From assembly GCF_009674665.1 (NCBI RefSeq), contig NZ_WKJD01000012.1:310001-374000 (forward strand): 64,000 bases of DNA, read 5' to 3'. A model generated the notes under the pieces. The model searched no databases. It saw only the letters and a program-made list of their open reading frames with translations, and was not told the DNA's origin. Below are positions 1 through 7,614 of this stretch, piece after piece; the first letter of the stretch is position 1, and each line of letters opens with the position of its first letter. Origin of the DNA: Agromyces kandeliae. GTDB lineage: Bacteria; Actinomycetota; Actinomycetes; Actinomycetales; Microbacteriaceae. Position numbers and translations under genes: made by a program.

Positions 1-692
1 GGTGCGAAGGGGAAGCGGTCGGCGATGAGCAGTTGGTCGATCACCTCGAGACATCCGCCCCACGTCCTTCCAGTCACCACACCGGTGCCGCCGGCCCAGG
101 TCCATGGTTCGGTGCGCTCGCGCACACCGAACTCGGACAGCGATCGCGGTTCGGTCCAGGGCGCGCCGAAGTCCTCGGACTCGCCGGGCTCGACGACGTC
201 GATCACCCCGCCGTCCAGCAACGCGGCGCGCAGCGACCGGGCGTGCACGTCGTCGACCCGCGGGCCGGAGCCGAGGTGGACCTGCGTGCTGCCGCCGTAG
301 AAGCTCGCGACCCCGTTCGTCCACAGCCAGTGATGGAGGTTCGTGTTGTCGCTGTAGCCGACGAACGGCTTCGGGTCGTGACGGACCGCGGCGGGTTCGA
401 GGTGAGGAATCACGAGGATCTGATCATCGCCACCGATCGTGGCCAGGATGGCCCGGATCGACGGATCGGAGAACGCCGACATCAGGTCCGCTGCCCGGTC
501 GGACGGACTGGCGTCCGGCCTGCGCGTCGTCGGGTACTCCACCGGCACGAGTCCGGTCAGGTCCACGAGCCTCCGCATCGCCTGCTCGTGGATCGCCGGG
601 AAGTGCGCTGGCGCGGCCCAGGCGGGGGAGAGCACGGCGACGCGATCGCCTGCTCGTGCCTTGGGCGGCTGGGTCAGGTGGTGCGCACGCAT
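1..692 (-). CDS. S66 family peptidase (LD-carboxypeptidase/MccF-like), C-terminus beyond the window edge
   Basis: Reading leftward from an ATG at 692, the frame stays open to the window edge (230 residues visible). It contains GYSDNTNLH around residues 112-120, with the Ser114 context typical of the S66 nucleophile, an AILATIGGDD segment near 81-90 and a FYGG-type segment after it. S66 enzymes cleave L,D-peptide bonds in muropeptides or detoxify microcin C-like aminoacyl nucleotides (MccF group). The catalytic Glu/His region expected nearer the C-terminus is outside the window. An in-frame ATG at 728 would add 12 residues; neither start has a strong ribosome site. It follows rsmG in the same direction, where many actinobacteria have parA. 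Family assignment is firm; substrate is not determinable. Confidence 0.8.
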   Translation of the reverse strand, partial: MRAHHLTQPPKARAGDRVAVLSPAWAAPAHFPAIHEQAMRRLVDLTGLVPVEYPTTRRPDASPSDRAADLMSAFSDPSIRAILATIGGDDQILVIPHLEPAAVRHDPKPFVGYSDNTNLHHWLWTNGVASFYGGSTQVHLGSGPRVDDVHARSLRAALLDGGVIDVVEPGESEDFGAPWTEPRSLSEFGVRERTEPWTWAGGTGVVTGRTWGGCLEVIDQLLIADRFPFA

Positions 693-800
693 ATCGCGAT
701 CATCTCGCACTCCGCGACGAGGAGACATACGGGGCTGAGACGGATCGGAGCCGCAGCGGGAACTTCTTCGACCCACTGCGCCCGACGCACCGGACTGCCG

Positions 801-1457
801 TCAGTCCGACGGAACGCGCGCCCGGAACACCCGGGTCACGTCGTCGACGACACCCTCGCCGAGGACGACCACCTCGACGTCGCTCAACCGATACTTGCGG
901 ATCGCCTTCTCCGCTGCGCCGATCTCACCGTCCACTCCGCTGCCCTTCATGAGGACGAGCTCACCCCCGGGTCGAAGCAGGGGAGCCGTGATCGGGATCA
1001 GCGTCCGGAGCGCACTGACGGCGCGGGCCGTGACCTGGTCGAGTCGACCCTTGAGCTTGACGTCCTCGGCTCGAGCCCGCACCACGTCGACGTTGTCGAG
1101 TCCGAGCTCGGCGACCTGACGATCGAGCCAGGCCACCCGACGTTCCATCGGCTCGATGAGGGTCAGGTGCACGTCGGGGCGGGCGATCGCCAGCACTAGT
1201 CCCGGGAGACCGGCGCCGGACCCCACGTCCCCGACACGACCCGGACGAAGGAGGGGAGCGACCAGGCCCGAGTTGACCACATGACGCGTCCAGAGCCGCG
1301 GCAGCTCGAGTGGGCCGATCAGTCCGAGCTCCTCGCCGTGCTCGCCCAAGCTCTCGGTGAAGGCGCGCGCGACATCGAGGCGGTCACCGAACACCACTGC
1401 CGCGGACGAGGGCTCGGCTTCGAGGCCGGGCTGTCGGTCGGGGGACTGGTCAGTCAT
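801..1457 (-). CDS. rsmG: 16S rRNA (guanine-527-N7)-methyltransferase RsmG
   Basis: This 218-residue cytosolic enzyme should methylate N7 of G527 in 16S rRNA using S-adenosylmethionine. The SAM-binding loop DVGSGAGLPG is at residues 77-86, followed by IEPMERR near 101-107, as in RsmG/GidB. Length is normal for the family. It is part of the leftward run rpmH-rnpA-yidD-yidC-khpB-rsmG, the standard actinobacterial order. The ATG at 1457 is overlapped by the parS site at 1457-1472, so the partition-protein binding site covers the translation start and the upstream spacer. RsmG loss is known to give low-level streptomycin resistance in several bacteria; nothing here suggests loss of function. Confidence 0.93.
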   Translation of the reverse strand: MTDQSPDRQPGLEAEPSSAAVVFGDRLDVARAFTESLGEHGEELGLIGPLELPRLWTRHVVNSGLVAPLLRPGRVGDVGSGAGLPGLVLAIARPDVHLTLIEPMERRVAWLDRQVAELGLDNVDVVRARAEDVKLKGRLDQVTARAVSALRTLIPITAPLLRPGGELVLMKGSGVDGEIGAAEKAIRKYRLSDVEVVVLGEGVVDDVTRVFRARVPSD

Positions 1458-1472
1458 GTTTCACGTGAAACG
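1457..1472. other. parS: parS centromere-like site (ParB binding)
   Basis: The sequence TGTTTCACGTGAAACG has a perfect 14-bp palindrome GTTTCACGTGAAAC (1458-1471). It matches the widely conserved parS consensus TGTTTCACGTGAAACA at 15 of 16 positions. Location about 3 kb from dnaA, on the rsmG start, fits an origin-proximal partition site. parA and parB are not in the window and probably lie to the left of it. Confidence 0.93.
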
Positions 1473-1483
1473 GACGTCGGCGG

Positions 1484-1981
1484 TCAGCCGACTCGCGTGA
1501 TGACGGTGTGACGCTCCGCACCCTCGCCACGGGACTCTGAGTGAAGGCCCCGCTCCGCGACGAGGTCGTGCACGAGCTTCCGCTCGTACGACGACATCGG
1601 CGGGAGCGCCGCCTCGGACGCACCGGCCTCGAGCCGCTCCGCCGCGCGGGCGACCAGTCGACCGAGTTCGTCGCGGCGCGCATCGCGCGATCCGCCGACA
1701 TCGAGGATGAGCCGCGAGAACGCACCGGTCTTGGTCTGCACCGCCAGCCGGGTCAGCTCCTGGAGCGCGGTCACCGTCTCGGGCCGGGAGAGCACCGCGA
1801 GGTCGGCCGGCTCGGAGGCGTGCACGGAGACATAGGCGCGACCGTTGCGCGCGTCGATGTCGATGTCGCCGTCGAGGTCGCAGATGTCGAGGAGTTCCTC
1901 GATGTAGTCGGCGGCGATATCGCCCTCCTCCTCGAGTTGCTCGAGGGATCGGGTCGCGGCGTCGTGCTGGACGTCCGTCAT
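1484..1981 (-). CDS. khpB: Jag/KhpB family RNA-binding protein (KH-R3H)
   Basis: This 165-residue protein begins at the ATG at 1981, 5 bp after the yidC stop codon, so the two are probably translationally coupled. The first third is acidic (EELLDICDLDGDIDID). A KH-like middle follows, and the C-terminal region MSSYERKLVHDLV plus HTVITRVG matches the R3H single-strand nucleic-acid-binding domain. The Jag_N domain of Bacillus Jag is absent, as is usual in actinobacteria. In firmicutes KhpB pairs with KhpA and affects cell division and elongation; the partner khpA is not in the window. Confidence 0.88.
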   Translation of the reverse strand: MTDVQHDAATRSLEQLEEEGDIAADYIEELLDICDLDGDIDIDARNGRAYVSVHASEPADLAVLSRPETVTALQELTRLAVQTKTGAFSRLILDVGGSRDARRDELGRLVARAAERLEAGASEAALPPMSSYERKLVHDLVAERGLHSESRGEGAERHTVITRVG

Positions 1982-1986
1982 CGAGG

Positions 1987-2964
1987 TCACTTCCTGTTCT
2001 GCTTCTTCGCGCGGTTCTTGCCCATGGGCTGCTGGCGCTGCGTCGTGGTCGGCTTCTGCGGCTCTGCCTCGTCGGCGTCCGACTTGGTCTCGACGACGAG
2101 CTTGCCCTTGCGGGCGAGGCGTGCCTCGCGGGCCTTCGCCGCGTCGCTGCCGGGCGTGGGCATGTTGCGGATGACGATGAACTGCTGTCCCATCGTCCAG
2201 AAGTTCGAGACGAGCCAGTAGAACATGACGCCGAGCGGGAACGCCACGCCCGAGAACGCGAAGACCAGCGGGAGCAGGTAGAGGAGGATCCGCTGCTGGC
2301 GGAACATCGGGCTCGCCTTGGTCTCGGGCGACATGTTCTTCGAGACGATCTGGAGCTGCGTGATGAACTGCGAGGCGGTCATCAGGATGATCATGGTGAC
2401 GGCCACGAACATGGTCGAGGCGCTGAACGGGTCGCCCGCCATCATCGCGTTCCACTCGCCGATGAAGGTCGAGTTCAGCGGAGCGCCGAGGAAGGTCGCG
2501 TTCGAGAAGGACTCGGCGAGCGTCGGGGTCAGAACGCCGACGCCTCCGCGATCCGCGTGGATCGACGCGTCGTTCAGAACGGAGAACAGGCCGAAGAAGA
2601 TCGGCATCTGGAGCAGGAGCGGCAGGCACGACGAGAGCGGGTTCGTGCCCGTGCGCTTGTAGAGCTCCATGGTCTCGCGCGACATCGCCTCGCGAGAGAA
2701 CTGGTCCTTCTTGCCCTTGTACTTGTCCTGGATCTTCTTCAACTGAGGTGCGACCTCGAGCATCCGCCGCTGGCTCTTGATCTGCCGGACGAAGATCGGG
2801 ATGAGGGCCGCGCGCACCACGACGACGAGGCCGACGATCGCGAGGACCCAGGTGATGCCCGCGTTGGGGTCCATCCCGAGGAACGTCCAGAGCGAGTGGA
2901 ACGCGACGAGGATCAGCTCGATGGCCCATTTGATGGGCCAGAGCAGAGTGCCGAAGATGTCCAT
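1987..2964 (-). CDS. yidC: Membrane protein insertase YidC
   Basis: This 325-residue integral membrane protein inserts and folds inner-membrane proteins with or without SecYEG. The N-terminus (MDIFGTLLWPIKWAIELILV) forms the first membrane helix. A hydrophilic coil with QLKKIQDKYKGKKDQ follows and is the cytoplasmic hairpin of YidC. Conserved NPLSSCLPLLLQMPIFFGLF and SNFWTMGQQ segments come later. The C-terminal tail is basic (MGKNRAKKQNRK), which commonly aids ribosome binding. Length fits the Gram-positive type without a large periplasmic domain. It sits between yidD and khpB in the usual order. Confidence 0.95.
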   Translation of the reverse strand: MDIFGTLLWPIKWAIELILVAFHSLWTFLGMDPNAGITWVLAIVGLVVVVRAALIPIFVRQIKSQRRMLEVAPQLKKIQDKYKGKKDQFSREAMSRETMELYKRTGTNPLSSCLPLLLQMPIFFGLFSVLNDASIHADRGGVGVLTPTLAESFSNATFLGAPLNSTFIGEWNAMMAGDPFSASTMFVAVTMIILMTASQFITQLQIVSKNMSPETKASPMFRQQRILLYLLPLVFAFSGVAFPLGVMFYWLVSNFWTMGQQFIVIRNMPTPGSDAAKAREARLARKGKLVVETKSDADEAEPQKPTTTQRQQPMGKNRAKKQNRK

Positions 2965-2973
2965 GGGGGTGGG

Positions 2974-3468
2974 TCAGTCCTTCCGGGACGTGATGGGGGA
3001 GCGTTCGGGTGCGGCGCTGCGCGACGAGGCGGATGCCACGGTGTGGGCGTTCGGGGTGTGGTCGTGGTGTCCGGCGTGCGGATCCGGTGATGCGGCCGGC
3101 GCAGACGCGCCGATGCGCCGGCGTCCGCTGCGGTCCGCGTGGCGACCTCTCGGGCCAGGGGAACCGGCCCAGTCGGCCGGGATCACGATTCCGACTCGCG
3201 TGACGTGGAATCGGCGGACCCGAGGCAGGGGCACGTCATCGATGCCGCCGGCCGACCAGGGGTTGCACCGGACGATGCGCCAGGCGGTGAGCACCGACCC
3301 GAGGACCAGGCCGCGGTGCTGCACCGCGCCGAGGCCGTAGGCCGAGCAGGAGGGGTAGTACCGGCAGACATCGCCGTAGAGCGGTGAGATCACTGCCCGG
3401 TAGGCGCGGATGAGCAGCACGCCCGCATTGCGGGGCAGGAGCCAGACGAACCAGGCGAGGTTCTTCAC
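2974..3468 (-). CDS. yidD: Membrane protein insertion efficiency factor YidD with long C-terminal tail
   Basis: The GTG at 3468 lies one base beyond the rnpA stop (3470-3472), giving 164 residues. Residues about 10-75 carry the YidD signature: LLIRAYRAVISPLYGDVCRY, PSCSAYG and RIVRCNPWSAGG, including the conserved cysteines. YidD is thought to help YidC-dependent membrane insertion. Most YidD proteins have 70-110 residues; here about 70 extra C-terminal residues are low-complexity, Arg-, Ser- and His-rich (HAGHHDHTPNAH) and look disordered. The open frame extends upstream into rnpA, but that part does not resemble YidD, so the GTG was chosen. Confidence 0.88.
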   Translation of the reverse strand: MKNLAWFVWLLPRNAGVLLIRAYRAVISPLYGDVCRYYPSCSAYGLGAVQHRGLVLGSVLTAWRIVRCNPWSAGGIDDVPLPRVRRFHVTRVGIVIPADWAGSPGPRGRHADRSGRRRIGASAPAASPDPHAGHHDHTPNAHTVASASSRSAAPERSPITSRKD

Positions 3469-3469
3469 G

Positions 3470-3895
3470 TCAGAGGTCTTCCGCTGAGGCGACGGTCGGC
3501 GCCGAGCCCACCGTCGACGAGGATGTCGCCACGCGGGGAGCCGCTTCGACCGGGCGCCGCCGAGCGCCGCGTGATGCCAGCGCGGCACCGAGCTCGTCCC
3601 GGAGTTCGGCGTAATCGGCGTCGGAGGAGGCCGGGAGCGCACGTACGACGACGTCGACGGCGGTCGCCCCGCCGTCGACGAACTCGCGGCCGGCCGCCTT
3701 CAGCCGCCGACGAACGAGGTTCCGGCGGACGGCGGTGCCGACCTTCTTGGACACGATGAAGCCGAAGCGCGCGTCGGAGCCCGCCTCCCGCGAGCGGATG
3801 TAGCTCACGGTGTGGGCACCGGCGACCTTCGCACCACGGCGCACGATGAACCGGTAGTCATCGGCGCTCGTGATGCGGTTGGCTTTGGCGAGCAC
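3470..3895 (-). CDS. rnpA: Ribonuclease P protein component
   Basis: This 141-residue basic protein is the cofactor of the RNase P RNA in 5' maturation of tRNAs. It shows the family pattern: MLAKANRITSADDYRFIVRRG at the start, RFGFIVSKKVG in the middle, and the arginine-rich RNR-type motif AVRRNLVRRRLK. The C-terminal 30 residues after ASRGARRRP are Ala/Ser/Val-rich and probably unstructured. It follows rpmH with an 8-base gap and precedes yidD, as in nearly all bacteria. Confidence 0.95.
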   Translation of the reverse strand: MLAKANRITSADDYRFIVRRGAKVAGAHTVSYIRSREAGSDARFGFIVSKKVGTAVRRNLVRRRLKAAGREFVDGGATAVDVVVRALPASSDADYAELRDELGAALASRGARRRPVEAAPRVATSSSTVGSAPTVASAEDL

Positions 3896-3903
3896 CGAGG
3901 AAC

Positions 3904-4041
3904 TTACGCGGAGAGCTCGGTGCGACCCTTGGAGCGGCGGGCCGAGAGGATCGCGCGGCCGGCACGCGTGCGCATGCGAGCGCGGAAGCCGTGCTTCTTG
4001 GCGCGACGACGGTTGTTGGGCTGGAACGTACGCTTGCTCAT
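3904..4041 (-). CDS. rpmH: 50S ribosomal protein L34
   Basis: The 45-residue product begins [20 protein letters not shown] and ends with GRTELSA, the near-invariant L34 sequence. It is extremely basic, as expected for a structural protein of the large ribosomal subunit. It is the first gene of the leftward rpmH-rnpA-yidD-yidC-khpB-rsmG run and is divergent from dnaA. Confidence 0.97.
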   Translation of the reverse strand: MSKRTFQPNNRRRAKKHGFRARMRTRAGRAILSARRSKGRTELSA

Positions 4042-4453
4042 CTTCTTCTCCGGCTGGGAAATTCCGCGCACGGACGCGTCACAGGTGCGCCGGCGGGGAG
4101 AACTCGGTGCCCGAAAGGGCTGCGGTCAACTGATTAAAACTACGGCTTGCGGATGCCGCGGTCAAACCGAGCGCACAGCTGAACCGACATTCTGCACCGA
4201 TCCACAGGTTCACCGGGGGACCGACACGCCGGGAGTGTCCGGGATCCCCCAGCGGGCATTTGTCGCAGCAGGCCCGATTCGCTAGCGTGTGACACCAGTT
4301 ATCCCCAGCCTGTACGGCGGAATCCCGCGGTTCTCGCAAGTCTGCTCACAGGTGGTGGAGAACGTTGTGAACAGACGCCTTCGGGCCGCTCCACCGAATC
4401 GCTCGGGGGAGCGACGAGCGGCCGCCGAACGGTGCGACAGATTGCGGGGAGCG
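4042..4453. promoter_or_regulatory. rpmH-dnaA divergent intergenic region with DnaA-box variants
   Basis: This 412-bp spacer separates divergent rpmH and dnaA and encodes nothing I can support. It holds TTATCCCCA (4299-4307, one mismatch to the DnaA box TTATCCACA) and CGATCCACA (4198-4206). An AT-richer patch, CTGATTAAAACTAC, lies near 4130-4143. The box just downstream of the putative dnaA promoter would suit DnaA autoregulation, which is an inference. Confidence 0.55.
4260..4288 (+). promoter_or_regulatory. Candidate sigma-70-type promoter of dnaA
   Basis: TTGTCG (4260-4265) is followed after 17 bp by TAGCGT (4283-4288), close to the actinobacterial housekeeping pattern TTGAC-N17-TAnnnT. 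Predicted transcription start is near 4295, giving an untranslated leader of about 160 bases that includes the DnaA-box variant at 4299-4307. Confidence 0.4.
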
Positions 4454-5938
4454 ATGACGGAACAGCCCATCAGCGAGACGTGGGCGACGGTCCTCGAACG
4501 ACTCTCCGACGACGCGGCGATCACTCCGATGCTGCAGGGCTTCCTGAACCTGGTCGAGCCGAAGGGCATCGCGGCGGGCACGTTCTACCTCGAGGTTCCG
4601 AACGACTTCACCGCGAGCATGCTGAACCAGCGCATGCGGGTCTCGCTCCTCTCGGCGATGAGCGCGATCGAGGCCCCGTCGCCGGTCACCTCCTTCTACG
4701 TCGTCGTGAACCCCGAACTCGAGGAGCTTCGCCCAGCCGAACCCGCCGCGAACGGACCGATGGGGGGCCCGGCATCCGTCGGCACCGGACCCGGGATGGG
4801 CGGCGCGGGCATGGCCGCCCAGGCGATGGGGCTCGACGAACCCCAGGTGGGCCCGCAGCCCATCTTCGACAGCGGCAGCGGCAGCATCGACCGACCTCGC
4901 GACGCGCGGCTGAATCCGAAGTACTCGTTCGACAGCTTCGTCATCGGCCAGTCCAACCGGTTCGCGCACGCCGCGGCCGTGGCCGTGGCCGAGGCGCCGG
5001 CGAAGGCGTACAACCCGCTGTTCATCTACGGCGACTCGGGCCTGGGCAAGACGCACCTCCTGCACGCCATCGGCCACTACGCGATGAGCCTGTATCCCGG
5101 CATCCGCGTTCGCTACGTGAGTTCCGAGGAGTTCACGAACGACTTCATCAACTCGATCGCGAACAATCGCGGCTCGCTCTTCCAGCAGCGCTACCGCAAC
5201 ATCGACATCCTGCTGATCGACGACATCCAGTTCCTCCAGGGCAAGGCGGAGACGCAAGAGGCGTTCTTCCACACCTTCAACACGCTGCACGACCACAACA
5301 AGCAGGTCGTGATCACGAGCGACGTGCCGCCGAAGCACCTGACCGGCTTCGAGGACCGCATGCGCAGCCGATTCGAGTGGGGCCTCATCACCGACGTCCA
5401 GGCGCCGGACCTCGAGACCCGCATCGCGATCCTCCGCAAGAAGGCGCAGAACGAGCACCTCCAGGTGCCCGACGACATCCTCGAGTACATGGCGTCGAAG
5501 GTGTCGAGCAACATCCGCGAGCTCGAGGGCACGCTCATCCGGGTGACCGCCTTCGCGAGCCTGAACCGCACGCCGGTCGACATGCCGCTCGTGCAGACGG
5601 TCCTGAAGGACCTGATCACGGATGACACGGACAACGTCGTCGCGCCGGTCGACATCATCACGGCGACCGCGGACTACTTCAAGCTCACGGTCGACGACCT
5701 CTACGGGTCGAGCCGATCGCAGGCGGTCGCGACCGCGCGTCAGATCGCGATGTACCTGTGCCGTGAGCTGACCAGCCTCAGCCTGCCGAAGATCGGCCAG
5801 CTCTTCGGCAATCGCGACCACACGACCGTCATGTACGCCAACAAGAAGATCTCGGAGCTCATGAAGGAGCGCCGTTCGATCTACAACCAGGTGACCGAAC
5901 TCACCGCCCGCATCAAGCAGACCGCCCGCTACCGCTGA
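4454..5938 (+). CDS. dnaA: Chromosomal replication initiator protein DnaA
   Basis: This 494-residue AAA+ ATPase binds DnaA boxes and unwinds the origin. Domain I spans about residues 1-90 (MTEQPISETWATVLERLS). A Gly/Pro/Met-rich linker (domain II) runs to about 150. Domain III has Walker A GDSGLGKT (193-200) and Walker B LLIDD (253-257). Domain IV carries the box-recognition motif DHTTVMYANKKI near the C-terminus. The ATG at 4454 was chosen because GGGGAG precedes it and because upstream in-frame starts add 55 residues unlike DnaA. The short domain II is unusually rich in Met-Gly-Gly. It is followed by the candidate oriC and dnaN. Confidence 0.96.
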   Translation: MTEQPISETWATVLERLSDDAAITPMLQGFLNLVEPKGIAAGTFYLEVPNDFTASMLNQRMRVSLLSAMSAIEAPSPVTSFYVVVNPELEELRPAEPAANGPMGGPASVGTGPGMGGAGMAAQAMGLDEPQVGPQPIFDSGSGSIDRPRDARLNPKYSFDSFVIGQSNRFAHAAAVAVAEAPAKAYNPLFIYGDSGLGKTHLLHAIGHYAMSLYPGIRVRYVSSEEFTNDFINSIANNRGSLFQQRYRNIDILLIDDIQFLQGKAETQEAFFHTFNTLHDHNKQVVITSDVPPKHLTGFEDRMRSRFEWGLITDVQAPDLETRIAILRKKAQNEHLQVPDDILEYMASKVSSNIRELEGTLIRVTAFASLNRTPVDMPLVQTVLKDLITDDTDNVVAPVDIITATADYFKLTVDDLYGSSRSQAVATARQIAMYLCRELTSLSLPKIGQLFGNRDHTTVMYANKKISELMKERRSIYNQVTELTARIKQTARYR

Positions 5939-6393
5939 GTCGCGACGACGGATGCCGCGCTCGCGCGGTCCCTCGGCGCGCCCTCGACACGGTGCTCGGG
6001 TGCCGGTCATCGCGATTCCGCACAGGTGTGGAAAATCTGTGGATTGTTAACGAGCAACCGCGCCACGACTGTTGAGACGCCGACCGGGCCTGTGCACAAC
6101 TCCGAACACCGGTCGTCGACGACGGATGCCGCTCACGTCGGTTTCCACACACCGTGCACAGAGCCGGGGGCCTCGCATCGGCGCCATCACGCGGATCTCC
6201 GAACGCCATCCACAGTTTCCACACCGGTTAACACCGTTAAGAGATACCTGGATTAACACACGGCGTTCGGCAACCTGGGATCGGGCGGGTCGGACGAGCC
6301 CCGGCCGCGCATCGGGGCAGGGGAAATCCCCGCCCCGGAAACAGGCGTCCGGATAGCATGGGAGCCATCCAGCACCTCCACGACGGGAGAACC
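5939..6393. other. oriC: dnaA-dnaN spacer, canonical oriC position
   Basis: The 455-bp spacer has many DnaA-box-like nonamers, all imperfect: TTTTCCACA (reverse, 6027-6035), CAATCCACA (reverse, 6038-6046), TTGTGCACA (reverse, 6091-6099), GTTTCCACA (6141-6149 and 6215-6223) and CCATCCACA (6206-6214). An AT-richer stretch with GGTTAACACCGTTAAG and GGATTAACAC (about 6226-6259) could be the unwinding element. This is the usual actinobacterial oriC site. No perfect TTATCCACA or TTGTCCACA was found here, unlike the cluster at 19052-19182. Confidence 0.65.
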
Positions 6394-7545
6394 GTGAAGT
6401 TCCAGGTCAATCGCGACGTCTTCAGTGAGGCCGTGTCGTTCGCCGTCAAGCTGCTGCCGCAGCGCACGACCCTTCCGATCCTCTCCGGCGTGCTGATCCA
6501 GGCGGAGGGCGACGGACTCGTCCTCTCGTCCTTTGACTACGAGGTCTCCTCGAGGACCGAGATCCAGGCCGACGTCGACGAGCCGGGCACCGTGCTCGTG
6601 TCCGGCCGGCTCCTCGCCGAGATCGCGGGCCGCCTCCCGAACGCGCCCGTGCGCGTGTCGACCGAGGAATCGCGGATCTCCGTGACGTGCGGGTCCGCGA
6701 GCTTCACGCTGCTGTCGATGCCCGTCGAGGAGTACCCGTCGATTCCCGAGATCGGCGAGCAGACCGGCGTCGTGCCCGCCGAGGAGTTCGCATCGGCCGT
6801 CGCGCAGGTCGCGGTCGCGGCATCCCGCGACGACGTCACCCCCGTCATCACCGGCGTGCAGCTCGAGGTTCGCGAGACGAACCTGAGTCTGGTCGCCACC
6901 GACCGCTACCGGGTCGCGATCCGCGAGATCGACTGGGACGGCGGCGGCGTGGCCGGCGACACCGAGGCGACGACGGCCCTGGTCCCCGCGCGCACGCTGC
7001 AGGAGGTCGGCAAGACGTTCGGCCACTCGGGCACCATCTCGGTCGCGATCACGAGTCGCGACGACCGCGAGCTCATCGCGTTCTCGGCCGATCGGAAGAC
7101 GGTCACCAGCCTGCTCATCAAGGGCAACTTCCCGCCCGTGCGCCGGCTGTTCCCCGAGACGGTCGACAACTACGCGGTGATGAACACCGCCGAGCTCATC
7201 GAGGCGACCCGTCGCGTGGCGCTGGTGCTCGAGCGCGAGGCCGCGCTCCGCTACTCGTTCACGGCAGACGGACTCACGCTCGAGGCCATCGGCAGCGAGC
7301 AGGCCCAGGCGTCCGAGTCCATCGATGCGATCCTCACCGGCGACGACACGGTCGTCTCCCTGAAGCCGCAGTTCCTCCTCGACGGCCTGCAGGCCGTGCC
7401 CAGCGAGTTCGTGCGCATCTCCTTCACCAAGACCGAGAACCCCAACAAGCCGGGGCCCGTGCTCATCACGAGCCAGACGTCGCGCGAACAGGCGGGCGCC
7501 GACAGCTACCGCTACCTGCTGCAGCCGAACCTGCTGCTGCGATAG
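6394..7545 (+). CDS. dnaN: DNA polymerase III subunit beta (sliding clamp)
   Basis: This 383-residue protein forms the dimeric ring that tethers polymerase to DNA. It starts VKFQVNRDVFSEAVSFAVKL and contains RTTLPILSGVLI, characteristic of the first clamp domain, followed by two further clamp domains; VRRLFPE lies in the second half. It ends in LLQPNLLLR, a typical clamp C-terminus (usually PMRL or similar). The GTG at 6394 was chosen because GGGAGA lies 4 bp upstream and because family members start at this point; an ATG at 6358 would add 12 unlikely residues. It is followed closely by recF. Confidence 0.95.
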   Translation: MKFQVNRDVFSEAVSFAVKLLPQRTTLPILSGVLIQAEGDGLVLSSFDYEVSSRTEIQADVDEPGTVLVSGRLLAEIAGRLPNAPVRVSTEESRISVTCGSASFTLLSMPVEEYPSIPEIGEQTGVVPAEEFASAVAQVAVAASRDDVTPVITGVQLEVRETNLSLVATDRYRVAIREIDWDGGGVAGDTEATTALVPARTLQEVGKTFGHSGTISVAITSRDDRELIAFSADRKTVTSLLIKGNFPPVRRLFPETVDNYAVMNTAELIEATRRVALVLEREAALRYSFTADGLTLEAIGSEQAQASESIDAILTGDDTVVSLKPQFLLDGLQAVPSEFVRISFTKTENPNKPGPVLITSQTSREQAGADSYRYLLQPNLLLR

Positions 7546-7614
7546 CCCGGCACCCCGCGCCGCGATGTCGGCGCGGGCGGGTACCGTGGGGGTTCGCAGG
7601 AAGGGAGCCGCACC

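Noticed and set aside
4346-6010. Long open frame antisense to dnaA
   Set aside because: Arg/Asp/Val-biased shadow product typical of high-GC antisense frames; the sense strand encodes an unmistakable DnaA.
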